Source: Gammaproteobacteria bacterium
GTDB taxonomy: Bacteria; Pseudomonadota; Gammaproteobacteria; Chromatiales; Chromatiaceae
Reading direction: 5' to 3'
Length of the DNA: 32,023 bases
Assembly (NCBI GenBank): GCA_021773975.1
Contig: JAJFJN010000016.1
Span: 1-32,023, forward strand
The position numbers and the translations under genes are program-made. The notes under the pieces are model-generated. The model ran no database searches. It was given only the letters and a program-made list of their open reading frames with translations, and was not told where the DNA came from. Below are positions 22,163 through 30,691 of this stretch, piece after piece (the stretch's first letter is position 1; each line of letters starts with the position of its first letter).

Positions 22163-23700
22163 CGGCTCACCTTTCTGGCAAGCGCCTTCTGCACCTGTTC
22201 ACGGTCACTGAAATAGAGGCAAAGATCGCCACACTGCTGTGTTGTCTCATGCCCTTTACCACTGACCAATACCAGATCCCCTGCGGCAGCATTAGCAATT
22301 GCACCGCTGATTGCCTCTGCACGATTACGTTGTATATGTGTGGCATTTGGATGCGTCATACCTGACAGGATACCCGTGATGATCTGGTCGCCATCCTCAC
22401 TACGAGGATTGTCATCTGTCAGTATCACCCCGTCGCAGAGTCGCTCTGCAATAGCCCCCATCAGTGAGCGCTTGCCCTGATCACGATCACCACCGCAACC
22501 AAATAGACAGGTCAGTTGTCCCAATGCATGCGGACGTAGCGCAGTAATAGCCTGCTCCAGCGCATCCGGCGTGTGGGCATAATCAACAACAACCAGCGGC
22601 TGATCACCACCCCCAAAACACTCCATACGGCCAGGTACAGTATGCAATGCAGACAGCCGTTGAAGTGCTGTTGCCATTGGCATACCCTGCTCCAGCAACA
22701 CAGCCAGTACCGCCAGTAGATTACTAACGTTAAACCGCCCTAGCAGCTTGCTATCAAAAGCCCCTGCACCCCAGCTACTCTCCAGCTGGATATGCATGCC
22801 TTTTTGTATAGGTTTAATCTCTCTACCCCAAACCCAACCTTTTACATGGCTTGGCAGAGGGCCATCTGGACGTGATAGACCATAGGCCACTGCCTGCACC
22901 GTTTCAGGTAGGGTTTCTAACAGTGACCAGCCGAAAGCTTCATCCAGATTCAACACGGCACATCTTAGTTCAGGGGATTCAAACAGGCGCTGCTTGGCCG
23001 CTGCATAGCTTGCCATATCGCCATGAAAATCAAGATGATCCCGACTGAGATTGGTCAAGACAGCACAATCAAAATGAATCGCAGCAGTACGCCCCTGATC
23101 CAGCCCATGAGAGGAGACCTCCATCACAACGGCCTGTGCCCCCTGCTCTCTTAAACCTGCCAAAGTGGACTGGAGCTCTATCGGCTCAGGAGTGGTATGA
23201 GTGCCTGCCTGCAATTTCCCTGGAAAACCACTACCCAAGGTACCAATAATGCCGCAGGGCATAGTGTTCTGTAGGGCTTCAGCCAGATATTGGCTACAAC
23301 TGGTTTTGCCATTGGTGCCGGTCACACCAATCATTTTTATATCCCGACCTGGCTCACCATAAAAACGTGCAGCAATCTGGCTAACCTGCTGGCTCAGCCC
23401 TTCCATAGCAAACAACGGTACAGCAATCTCAGTCGCCAGCGCATCAATCTGGGCCTGTGGCCAATAAGCGCCCGGTTCACACAAGATCGCAACGGCTCCG
23501 TTCTCCAAAGCCTGCAATACAAAATCCAACCCATGATGCGTATCACCCGCACAGGCGATAAAAAGGCTGCCCGATGACACCCTACGACTATCCATCGTAA
23601 TGCCAGAGATTGTTCGGTCCTGTATCGGTGTTACCTTAACCTTTTGGAAAAGTAGTGTTGAAAGGTACCACTGACGATTAATCAATTGAGCTGCCATCAT
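22159..23700 (-). CDS. murE: UDP-MurNAc-L-Ala-D-Glu:meso-diaminopimelate ligase MurE
   Basis: MurE adds the third amino acid of the stem peptide. The motif DNPR (residues 430-433), which selects meso-diaminopimelate over lysine, is intact, so the wall is DAP-type. Other landmarks are DSRRVSSGSLFIA at the N-terminus, the ATP-binding VTGTNGKTSC (128-134), THTTPEP, NLSRDHLDFHGDM followed by the carbamylated Lys of SYAAAKQRLF, VVDYAHTPDAL, and SGKGHE near the end. The product has 513 residues, near the E. coli length. It begins in an ATGA overlap with the ftsI stop and ends in one with the murF start. A second ATG is the next codon. Confidence 0.98.
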   Translation of the reverse strand: MMAAQLINRQWYLSTLLFQKVKVTPIQDRTISGITMDSRRVSSGSLFIACAGDTHHGLDFVLQALENGAVAILCEPGAYWPQAQIDALATEIAVPLFAMEGLSQQVSQIAARFYGEPGRDIKMIGVTGTNGKTSCSQYLAEALQNTMPCGIIGTLGSGFPGKLQAGTHTTPEPIELQSTLAGLREQGAQAVVMEVSSHGLDQGRTAAIHFDCAVLTNLSRDHLDFHGDMASYAAAKQRLFESPELRCAVLNLDEAFGWSLLETLPETVQAVAYGLSRPDGPLPSHVKGWVWGREIKPIQKGMHIQLESSWGAGAFDSKLLGRFNVSNLLAVLAVLLEQGMPMATALQRLSALHTVPGRMECFGGGDQPLVVVDYAHTPDALEQAITALRPHALGQLTCLFGCGGDRDQGKRSLMGAIAERLCDGVILTDDNPRSEDGDQIITGILSGMTHPNATHIQRNRAEAISGAIANAAAGDLVLVSGKGHETTQQCGDLCLYFSDREQVQKALARKVSR

Positions 23701-25463
23701 GGTTGCACCATCCCACCCGCAAGCCGTACTCCGGGGGTCTTTAAAGCATCAGGTGCAATATTCAGCAAACGCAAAGCACCCGCCATAATTTTAGAAAATA
23801 CGGGGGCTGCCACCTGCCCACCATAAAATTTACCTGCTGAAGGTTCATTCAGCATAACTACCATGGCTAACCGCGGATCACTCACGGGAGCCAATCCTGC
23901 AAATACAGCCATATAGCGGTCATCCGCATATCCGCCTGCAATCGATTTTTTTACCGTGCCTGTTTTACCACCTACCCGATAACCCACCACCGCAGCAGCA
24001 GGAGCGGTTCCCTCTGCAGAAACCACAGACTCCAGCATCTTGCGCATGGCAACAGCCGTTGCCTTGCTCATAACCCGCTTTCCTTCCGGCACCCGCTCTT
24101 GGCGTAACAGTGAGGCAGGGCGAAACAGGCCATCTGCAGCCATAACGCTATATGCCTGTGCCAGTTGAAGCGGTGTAACAGAGATGCCATATCCGAAAGA
24201 GAGAGTGGCCTGATCAATTTTTGCCCATCGTTGGTAGGGGATTAACTGCCCAGCTGATTCACCAGGAAAACCAACCGCGCTTGTCTGACCAAAACCCAAC
24301 TCTGAATAGGCTTTCCATAGCGCTTCTTGAGGAATATCCAGCGCAATTTTACTTATCCCCACATTGCTGGATTTACGAATAACACCCGCCACATCCAACA
24401 CACCATAATTACGATGATCTTTAACCAGTGAGCGCCCTACCCGCAGGGTGCCTGGCGCAGTGTCAATGAGCGTTGATGATGTTACTTTGCCCAGTTCCAT
24501 CGCAGCAGTAACTGCAAATGGCTTCATGGTTGAACCCGGCTCAAACACATCAGTTAATGCGCGGTTTCTTAGCACTCCACCCCGGCCGCTACGCGAGCCA
24601 TTGGGGTTATATGAAGGCTGATTAACCATCGCCAGCACCTCACCGGTGCGGACATCCAAAATAACAGCTGAACCCGAAAGCGCCTTATGCTGTTGAACCG
24701 CCGCTTTCAGCTCCCGATATGCCAGATACTGTAGCCGCCGATCCAGGCTAAGCGCCAAGGTTTTTCCTGGGCTTGGCACACGAATACTTTCAACATCCTT
24801 TACAATGCGGGATCGCCCATCCCGTAACACTCTTTTTGCCCCAGGCTTACCAACCAACCAGTCATCATAGGCCAGCTCCATGCCCTCCTGACCTTTATCA
24901 TCCACATCGGTAAAGCCAATAACATGTGCAAAAACCTCACTATCTGGATAGTAACGGCGAAACTCACGCTGCAATCCAATACCACTGAGATCATGCGCTT
25001 CTGCCAAAGCCATTACCTGGCTTGCCACATCAGGGTTTGCCCGCCTCTTCAAATAAGCAAAGCCGCGATCACTATGACGAGCCAATAGACGACGCAGTTC
25101 ACCTCGTTTGTTACCCAACATTTTTTCCAGCTTTGCCAATATCTTCTGATCTGGACTAAATAGCTTTGGATTAACATATATTGAGTCTACCGGCGTGCTA
25201 ACCGCTAATGGCTCACCATTGCGATCCGTAATCATGCCTCTATAAGCTGGCATCTCAACTACCCGCAGATGACGGCGCTCACCTTCATGTTGCAGAAAAT
25301 CCCTCTCCAACACCTGCTGATCCACGGCCCTTACAACCAAGACCAATAGTGCAACAGAAAGCAGGCCAAGCAGTGTGCGTCGCCGACCAATGTAACTTGG
25401 CAATTCAAGCTTGATCTGTTTTTGCGCCTGGATCGCGCGTTTTTTTCGTTTTGTAGCGGCCAT
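23697..25463 (-). CDS. ftsI: Septal peptidoglycan transpeptidase FtsI (PBP3)
   Basis: FtsI cross-links septal peptidoglycan and works with FtsW. The 588-residue protein has a basic cytoplasmic tail, one membrane segment (about 30-47), a pedestal domain, and a class B penicillin-binding transpeptidase domain. The three active-site motifs are complete: Ser311-Thr-Met-Lys314 in FEPGSTMKPF, Ser365-Ser-Asn367, and Lys500-Thr-Gly502. MPAYRGMITDRNGEPLA is the conserved first pedestal motif. It starts two bases after the ftsL stop and its own stop overlaps murE. I see no PASTA repeats, as expected for a Gram-negative FtsI. Confidence 0.98.
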   Translation of the reverse strand: MAATKRKKRAIQAQKQIKLELPSYIGRRRTLLGLLSVALLVLVVRAVDQQVLERDFLQHEGERRHLRVVEMPAYRGMITDRNGEPLAVSTPVDSIYVNPKLFSPDQKILAKLEKMLGNKRGELRRLLARHSDRGFAYLKRRANPDVASQVMALAEAHDLSGIGLQREFRRYYPDSEVFAHVIGFTDVDDKGQEGMELAYDDWLVGKPGAKRVLRDGRSRIVKDVESIRVPSPGKTLALSLDRRLQYLAYRELKAAVQQHKALSGSAVILDVRTGEVLAMVNQPSYNPNGSRSGRGGVLRNRALTDVFEPGSTMKPFAVTAAMELGKVTSSTLIDTAPGTLRVGRSLVKDHRNYGVLDVAGVIRKSSNVGISKIALDIPQEALWKAYSELGFGQTSAVGFPGESAGQLIPYQRWAKIDQATLSFGYGISVTPLQLAQAYSVMAADGLFRPASLLRQERVPEGKRVMSKATAVAMRKMLESVVSAEGTAPAAAVVGYRVGGKTGTVKKSIAGGYADDRYMAVFAGLAPVSDPRLAMVVMLNEPSAGKFYGGQVAAPVFSKIMAGALRLLNIAPDALKTPGVRLAGGMVQP

Positions 25464-25465
25464 GA

Positions 25466-25738
25466 TCAGGGGGCGATAATCACCACCTCATCTGCTGTTG
25501 GCATATGCATATCCAGCTTTTTTCTGGCAAGCCGTTCAACCCGCCCATGCGTACCCCAAGTACTATGCTCCAGCTGCAATCTACCCCACTCAGTATCAAT
25601 AGCATCACGCGCTGCCAGCAGCGTTTGCAGCTCTACAAAATATTTCCGACTAATGTACTTGGCATACACCACGCCTATGCCTGAAGCCAATACAGACAAC
25701 AGTAAAAGCCCCATTAAAATAGGCTGCCCATACTTCAT
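25466..25738 (-). CDS. ftsL: Cell division protein FtsL
   Basis: FtsL is a small bitopic protein that pairs with FtsB through a coiled coil and joins FtsQ in the complex that activates FtsWI. The 90 residues show a short tail, one membrane segment (about 6-26), and a helical periplasmic part with heptad-like hydrophobic spacing and the [13 protein letters not shown] and [12 protein letters not shown] stretches typical of the family. It is less than average conserved, so position between rsmH and ftsI carries part of the call. Its ATG overlaps the rsmH stop (ATGA). Confidence 0.93.
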   Translation of the reverse strand: MKYGQPILMGLLLLSVLASGIGVVYAKYISRKYFVELQTLLAARDAIDTEWGRLQLEHSTWGTHGRVERLARKKLDMHMPTADEVVIIAP

Positions 25739-26670
25739 GATGGAGACTCCGCCACACGCAGTACGGCACTTCTTGAGCGTGGATTTAATCTCACTTCAGC
25801 TGCAGATGGCCGAATAGCTTTACCCAGCAATTTCAACCGCGGTTGCAACTGATCCTGCGTTACCGGCACGCCCATTGGAAAATCATCGCCACGCGCATGA
25901 TCACGCATGAAACGTTTTACAATTCGGTCTTCCAGGGAGTGAAAGCTGATCACAACCAAACGCCCACCCGGTGCCAGTACATCCAGCACCTGCTCCAGGC
26001 AATCACGCAGATCATCCAACTCTCTATTAATAAAGATACGGATCGCCTGAAAACTTCGGGTAGCTGGATTACGACCAGGCTCTTTTACTGGATTGGCTTG
26101 TGCAATAATGGCGGCCAGCTGGCCAGTCGATTCAATTGGAGTCTCTTCACGAGCAGTCACAATGGCACGAGCAATACGCTTGGCAAATCGCTCTTCACCA
26201 TAGGTTTTAAGCACCTGGGCAATATCACGCTCTTCAGCCTGAGCCAGCCATTCTGCCGCACTCATGCCACTTGTCGTATCCATGCGCATATCCAAAGGAC
26301 CATCTTGCATGAAGCTAAAACCTCGCTCTGCTGTATCCAGCTGAGGTGATGACACACCCAGATCAAGCAATATGCCATCCACCTTGCCGGTCAGGTTATG
26401 CTGATCAGTCAACTGCCTCAGCATGGCAAAGGAGCCTTGTTCAATCGTAAAACGATTATCATTTGCAAAAAGAGAACAGCCCGACTCAATTGCAGCCAGA
26501 TCTTTATCAATTGCCAGCAGATGCCCTTTTGACCCAAGTGCTTGCATGATCAACCGACTATGGCCTCCTCGCCCAAAGGTGCCATCAATATAGCACCCTG
26601 ATTCCTTGATATTCAGCGCCGCTACTGCCTCGTCAAGCAGTACCGTCTGATGAGCCTGAGTCGCTACCAT
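25735..26670 (-). CDS. rsmH: 16S rRNA (cytosine(1402)-N(4))-methyltransferase RsmH
   Basis: RsmH (MraW) methylates N4 of C1402 in the decoding centre of 16S rRNA using S-adenosylmethionine. The 311 residues fit the family. Conserved stretches are [10 protein letters not shown] at the start, [15 protein letters not shown] for the methyl donor, [13 protein letters not shown], the [15 protein letters not shown] segment, and the C-terminal [17 protein letters not shown]. It starts three bases after the mraZ stop, which is the usual conserved pairing, and its stop overlaps ftsL. Its role in a wall cluster is a long-standing genomic association rather than a step in wall synthesis. Confidence 0.98.
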   Translation of the reverse strand: MVATQAHQTVLLDEAVAALNIKESGCYIDGTFGRGGHSRLIMQALGSKGHLLAIDKDLAAIESGCSLFANDNRFTIEQGSFAMLRQLTDQHNLTGKVDGILLDLGVSSPQLDTAERGFSFMQDGPLDMRMDTTSGMSAAEWLAQAEERDIAQVLKTYGEERFAKRIARAIVTAREETPIESTGQLAAIIAQANPVKEPGRNPATRSFQAIRIFINRELDDLRDCLEQVLDVLAPGGRLVVISFHSLEDRIVKRFMRDHARGDDFPMGVPVTQDQLQPRLKLLGKAIRPSAAEVRLNPRSRSAVLRVAESPS

Positions 26671-26673
26671 GAC

Positions 26674-27126
26674 TCAGATCGAGAGCGTTTCAAGATCAGT
26701 CGGAAGGTCCAACTGTTCTAAATCCGTCTCCTGCCACTCATCCAATTGACTGTTCCAGCACGCCTCATCCCATAATTCAAACTTATGCCCCTGGCCAATC
26801 ATCACAGCCCGCTTTTCCAGGCCAGCATAATTGCGCAATGGCGTGGGTATCAGAATACGCCCCTGCCCATCCATTTCGACCTCAGTGGCATTACCCAATA
26901 ACATACGCTGCAAACGACGAGCCGCTTTGTTAAAGGAGGGTAGTTTTACCAATTTGCGTTCAATCTCCTGCCATTCCGGCAGTGGGTAGATGAGCAGGCA
27001 ACGATCTGTATCCACGGTAATCACCAGTTGCGAGGCACAGCAAGACTCCAGGCACTCCCGAAAACGCGTCGGAATAGCCATGCGGCCTTTTGCATCTAGG
27101 CTGATGTTATTAACACCACGGAACAA
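26674..27126 (-). CDS. mraZ: Transcriptional regulator MraZ
   Basis: MraZ is a small DNA-binding regulator that in E. coli represses its own operon. It carries two SpoVT/AbrB-like repeats, seen as DAKGRMAIPTRFRE and DGQGRILIPTPLRNYA. I place the start at TTG 27126, giving 150 residues beginning MFRGVNNISLDAKGR, the family N-terminus (E. coli has 152). A GGGGAG site lies 8 bases upstream. An ATG at 27168 in the same frame would add 14 residues unlike the family and lies inside the probable operator, so I reject it. First gene of the dcw operon, three bases before rsmH. Operator-like repeats just upstream suggest autoregulation. Confidence 0.96.
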   Translation of the reverse strand: MFRGVNNISLDAKGRMAIPTRFRECLESCCASQLVITVDTDRCLLIYPLPEWQEIERKLVKLPSFNKAARRLQRMLLGNATEVEMDGQGRILIPTPLRNYAGLEKRAVMIGQGHKFELWDEACWNSQLDEWQETDLEQLDLPTDLETLSI

Positions 27127-27134
27127 ACGAGTAT

Positions 27135-27140
27135 CTCCCC
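27135..27140 (-). promoter_or_regulatory. Ribosome binding site that decides the TTG start of mraZ
   Basis: GGGGAG on the - strand is 8 bases before the TTG at 27126. No comparable site precedes the upstream ATG at 27168. Confidence 0.8.
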
Positions 27141-27152
27141 AAAAGACAGTTA

Positions 27153-27187
27153 ATCCATTTTTAACCACTTATCCCCACTTTCCACCA
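27153..27187 (-). promoter_or_regulatory. Probable MraZ operator: four TGG repeats at 10-bp spacing
   Basis: On the - strand TGG begins at 27187, 27177, 27167 and 27157, exactly 10 bp apart, as TGGTG, TGGGG, TGGTT and TGGAT with 5-bp spacers. The known E. coli MraZ site is three TGGGN repeats with 5-bp spacers in the mra promoter region. The array starts directly after the -10 element, so a bound MraZ ring would block transcription start. Only one repeat matches TGGGN fully; the call is by homology of layout. Confidence 0.68.
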
Positions 27188-27216
27188 ACTTTAGACACCA
27201 ATCACCATACTGTCAA
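27188..27216 (-). promoter_or_regulatory. Promoter of the mraZ/dcw operon
   Basis: A perfect -35 TTGACA (27211-27216) is 17 bases from TAAAGT (27188-27193), four of six to the -10 consensus. RNA would start near 27181, about 55 bases before mraZ. Its position directly before the MraZ-type repeats supports it as the operon's main promoter. Confidence 0.75.
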
Positions 27217-27296
27217 GGTGGAATAGGAAAAACATCCTTTAAAGACAGCGACTTAGAAAGGGATGCGCAACAAAAAAATTAGAAAAATAAGATGAC

Positions 27297-27319
27297 AAAA
27301 AACAGCCTGATATGAGGCT
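27297..27319 (-). terminator. Rho-independent terminator downstream of rnpB
   Basis: On the - strand a 5-bp stem (AGCCT/AGGCT, 6-base loop) is followed by G and six T. It lies about 80 bases after the RNase P RNA 3' end and about 80 bases before the mraZ promoter, so it separates the two transcripts. The 80-base trailer before it shows no other gene. Confidence 0.68.
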
Positions 27320-27400
27320 TACTTAATGTAGATTATTAAGATGCAGGATTGTAGTTCCTATTAAGGAGCTAAAAAGAAAGGGAATTACGTAAAAATAAGT

Positions 27401-27753
27401 GAGAGTCGGCCTGTAAGCCGGGTTCTGTCAAAGAATGGTCATTCATCTAGGATGCACGTCGCCATGCACCTCAAGCAACCTACCCGGGAACCGTGCGAAC
27501 CACACGTTTACAGCCAAAGCTGCCTGCTCCCCTATTTGGTCTTGCTCCAGGTGGGGTTTACCCTGCCACTGATGTTGCCATCAGCGCGGTGCGCTCTTAC
27601 CGCACCATTTCACCCTTACCAGCCGAAGCTGGCGGTATATTTTCTGTGGCACTTTCCGTAGGCTTGCGCCTCCCAGGCGTTACCTGGCACCTCGCCCTAT
27701 GGAGCCCGGACTTTCCTCCGTTCGCAAAAACGGCGACCATCCGGCCAACTCTC
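27401..27753 (-). ncRNA. rnpB: RNase P RNA (bacterial type A)
   Basis: This is the catalytic RNA that trims the 5' ends of precursor tRNAs with the protein RnpA. Conserved blocks read in order on the - strand: GAGGAAAGTCCGGGCTCC near 27702-27719, GGTGAAATGGTGCGGTAAGA near 27590-27615, the AGATGAATG block near 27441-27449, and ACAGAACCCGGCTTA near 27413-27428. The ends pair as helix P1: GAGAGTTGGCC (27743-27753) with GGCCGACTCTC (27401-27411). This sets a length of about 353 bases, slightly shorter than E. coli. The GGATGGTCGCCG segment near the 5' end also fits. Exact mature ends are inferred from P1. ORFs across this stretch are not genes. Confidence 0.97.
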
Positions 27754-27760
27754 GCGGCAT

Positions 27761-27789
27761 ACGATAATGGCACTTCTCAACCAGCGCAA
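27761..27789 (-). promoter_or_regulatory. Candidate rnpB promoter
   Basis: TTGCGC (27784-27789) and TATCGT (27761-27766) on the - strand are 17 bases apart, each four of six to consensus. The start would fall at the G at 27753, which is also the first base of helix P1, and the G/C-rich stretch between (ATGCCGC) is usual for stable RNA promoters. Confidence 0.55.
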
Positions 27790-27901
27790 GCTATTTCCCC
27801 CCTTAATAGCACTATTCTAAATTTAACACTTCACCAAACTGTCCATATATTCAGCTCAATCAAGCTTGATCCTATTCGTCTATTATCACTGACCAAACTA
27901 G

Positions 27902-28516
27902 AATGGATTATATTTCGCCTTTCTCTCCTCTATTATTCATGATCATATTGACGATCTATTCCCTGGCATGAAGGTAACCGGCTACCACCAGTTTCATCTC
28001 ACCCGAAACAGCGATCTGTCTGTTGATGAAGAGGAGATTGTTGATCTCAAACATGCCCTGGAAGGTGAGCTACCAGCACGCCGTTATGGTAGCGGCGTAC
28101 GTCTTGAGGCGGCTGATAACTGCCCAGCAAAGATTGCTGATTTTCTACTTAAACAATTTAACCTGGTACAAAATAATCTCTATCAGGTGAATGGGCCTGT
28201 CAACCTGAATCGTCTCATGGCGTTACCTGATCTGGTTGACCGTCCTGACCTGACTTTTCCAGGCTTTATGCCAGGGCTACCCGGAAGTCTAACCCCCAAC
28301 AGCAATATGTTCCGACGCGTTGAGACCTGTTTTCCTATTGACAGCAAAAAGCTACAAGAACAAATCACAACAGACTTGGAGCTATATCTATCAGACAATG
28401 TTCAAACCTGGATTCTTGACAGCAGTGGCAACTACACATGCCAGCAGCCTACTAACAATAATGAGCCTATCTGCGCTCAAACCGCACTATTGGAACAGAT
28501 GGCTGAGAAGGTTTAG
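27902..28516 (+). pseudogene. ppk1: Polyphosphate kinase 1 remnant: N-terminus lost, catalytic middle deleted in frame
   Basis: Homology to Ppk1 starts just after a TAG at 27899-27901 (YFAFLSSIIHDHIDDLFPG), before the first ATG at 27968. It continues through the middle domain: FHLTRNSDLSVDEEE, LKHALEGELPARRYGSGVRL, VNGPVNLNRLMAL, then DRPDLTFPGF. At about residue 112 of the ATG-started frame the sequence jumps to MFRRVETCFPIDSKKLQ, LSDNVQTWILDSSGNYT and QTALLEQMA, which belong to the far C-terminus of Ppk1. The phosphorylated-histidine domains between (roughly 300 or more residues in a full-length enzyme of about 690) are missing, and so are the N-terminal domains. It cannot make polyphosphate. 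The 182-codon frame from 27968 remains open across the junction, so either decay is recent or the short product is kept for another reason. The match is from memory of the family, without an alignment. Confidence 0.82.
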
Positions 28517-28533
28517 CGCTACACCCGCGCATC

Positions 28534-30633
28534 TTACTTAACTAACTCAGCATCACAATCTAGGTGGTGCTGAATAAGTAGTATTAACTCATTCGCCATA
28601 ATTGGTTTAGTTACGACCTCATCCATACCCGCTATCAGGCACTCCTGCCTCATCTCTTCTGATGTGGTAACTGACAACGCAATCACCGGCATATGGCAAT
28701 CTACTTCGCCGGAACGATAAGCACGAATAAAGCCTAAACCATCAAGACGCGGCATATGCAGATCAACCAGCGCGATCTGGTAGTTATTGTGTTCCGTTAG
28801 CTCCAGTGCTTCCTGCCCATCCTTTGCTACCGTTACCTGATAACCATTATTAAGTAAGATCGTCTCCAATACCTTGGCATTAATCTCATTATCTTCTGCA
28901 ATCAGAACATGGATACCTCTATCTTCAATCATTGCCGATGCAGTCTGTTGCTCAGGGGTACCTGACATATCACAACTGCTTAAAGATAAAGCTTGATCCA
29001 TCTGATGCCAGAGCTGCTCAGGGACAAAAGGTTTCATCAGTAAATAATGACTTGGCATATCATATAGAGACTGACGAACACTGTAGCCTATATAAACAAT
29101 AGGCAAATCTTGCTGGGGAAGTTCACGGGCAATAGCGCCTATTCTTGAAAGATTCTGCCCTTGGGGTGAATCGGCAATAATCATCAAATCCAACATACCC
29201 TGTTTATTTAGTGCTGAAACAGCATCCCGCAAACCACCAATTGTTCTGGCCGCTCGGCAATTTAAACCCACCTCTTTACTGGCATTCACTATCACTGACA
29301 AATGAGTAGCATTGGGTTCAAATATCACAACATTCAACCCATGAAGCGCCGGGTGCTGCGGTCTCTTTAAACCCACTCCATATTTTAAGAGGGGTAACTT
29401 GACCCAAAAACAGCTCCCTTTATTCAGGGTGCTTTGCACCCCAATCTCACCCCCCATTAAATAGGCCAGATGCTGTGCAATAGAGGTTCCAAGCCCTGTC
29501 CCTCCAAAGCGTCGCGTAGTCGACAAATCAACCTGGGCAAAACGTTCAAATAACGTAGCAAGTGCATGCTCTGGGATGCCAATCCCCGTATCAACAACTT
29601 CGAGATAAAGATATGAATCAGCCATATCCTTATCCGCAGCTCTTAGCTCGGCACGCAACAAAACTTCACCCTTTTGAGTAAATTTAATAGCATTACCCAT
29701 AAGATTAAACAGTATCTGTCTCAGCCGCAGTTCGTCACCCCGAATCATCTGCGGTAGCTGCTCATCTATCTGACATATTAATTCCAGTTTTTTGGCTAAG
29801 GCCTGACTCATCAAACTGGTGCAGATGCCCTGCAAAAGAGTGCGAAGTTCAATCGGAGAAGAGTCAATTTCTATCCTGCCTGATTCAATCTTTGACATAT
29901 CCAACACGTCATCAACCAGCGCCCCCAAATGATTCGAGGCTTTTAAGATTGATTCAACATGATCTTTTTGATCTGCGGCCAGCGGCGTCTCCTGTAGCAA
30001 ACTAACCATGCCTGCAATACCACTCAGGGGAGTACGCAACTCATGCGTCATGGTTGAAAGAAAATCACTTTTAACCTGATTTAAACGCTCAGCTTCAGCT
30101 CGCGCCTCTCTCAATTTTTGTAGCAATGAATGTTGGTAGAGCGGCAGCAGTAGCAACGAGAGCATTAAAAAGAATGCCTCAAAAGTGTACTCACTCCAGC
30201 CATTCATCAAGATCAACAACAGACCATATGATGCAAGACTCAGAAATGAAGCAACTGTAAGATGTGCTTTACCATAACGAGTCCCTTGGGAGATAAAGAT
30301 CCAAATGTAGAGCAGGAAAAATGGGCTAATAACCTCATTGGTTAAAAAAATTGCAAAACTAGTAGCGCTAATATCTACCAGTACCGAAAAATAACGCCGA
30401 GCCTCCCAAACAGCACGGTAGGTAATGCTAATAAACAATCCGCAAAAAATAATAAAATAGCCACCAAATAACCAGTAGTAGTAGGTATCAACCACTTGAT
30501 AGTAGCGTGACAGGCCACCAATACCGATAAAACTGGCAGCAAACAACCAGATAGAAAAACGAATCAGCGCGGCTTGGAACTCTGGATTAGACCGCAATTC
30601 CGGTTTTAGTATTCGATCTAGCATAGATATCAT
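28534..30633 (-). CDS. Hybrid sensor histidine kinase/response regulator, RpfC-like membrane input
   Basis: The 699-residue protein has about five or six membrane segments in residues 25-170, with SPFFLLYIWIFISQGTRYG resembling the sensor region of RpfC, the Xanthomonas DSF receptor. A histidine kinase core follows: phosphoacceptor His197 in FLSTMTHELRTPLSG, then the ATPase with LFNLMGNAIKFT, DTGIGIPEHAL and FGGTGLGTSIAQHL. Next comes a receiver-like fold (about 440-550) that lacks the usual acidic pair and ends in LLMKPF, so it is probably degenerate. The C-terminal receiver is intact (IAEDNEIN, phosphoacceptor Asp near 624 in LVDLHMPRLDG, TKPI). Unlike RpfC there is no Hpt domain, so a separate phosphotransfer protein would be needed for relay. 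No rpfF-like synthase is visible. Two possible starts (30633, 30624). Confidence 0.9.
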   Translation of the reverse strand: MISMLDRILKPELRSNPEFQAALIRFSIWLFAASFIGIGGLSRYYQVVDTYYYWLFGGYFIIFCGLFISITYRAVWEARRYFSVLVDISATSFAIFLTNEVISPFFLLYIWIFISQGTRYGKAHLTVASFLSLASYGLLLILMNGWSEYTFEAFFLMLSLLLLPLYQHSLLQKLREARAEAERLNQVKSDFLSTMTHELRTPLSGIAGMVSLLQETPLAADQKDHVESILKASNHLGALVDDVLDMSKIESGRIEIDSSPIELRTLLQGICTSLMSQALAKKLELICQIDEQLPQMIRGDELRLRQILFNLMGNAIKFTQKGEVLLRAELRAADKDMADSYLYLEVVDTGIGIPEHALATLFERFAQVDLSTTRRFGGTGLGTSIAQHLAYLMGGEIGVQSTLNKGSCFWVKLPLLKYGVGLKRPQHPALHGLNVVIFEPNATHLSVIVNASKEVGLNCRAARTIGGLRDAVSALNKQGMLDLMIIADSPQGQNLSRIGAIARELPQQDLPIVYIGYSVRQSLYDMPSHYLLMKPFVPEQLWHQMDQALSLSSCDMSGTPEQQTASAMIEDRGIHVLIAEDNEINAKVLETILLNNGYQVTVAKDGQEALELTEHNNYQIALVDLHMPRLDGLGFIRAYRSGEVDCHMPVIALSVTTSEEMRQECLIAGMDEVVTKPIMANELILLIQHHLDCDAELVK

Positions 30634-30691
30634 TTCTTAATTTAAAATCCAAGGCATACTACCACTTACACAAAAATGACCACAGCCACTC

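Noticed and set aside
27127-27168. MraZ start at the upstream ATG (27168)
   Set aside because: It adds residues foreign to the family and lies within the operator repeats; TTG at 27126 has the better site and the family N-terminus.
27452-27942. ORFs on the + strand across the rnpB region
   Set aside because: They read the complement of the conserved RNase P RNA and share no protein family features.
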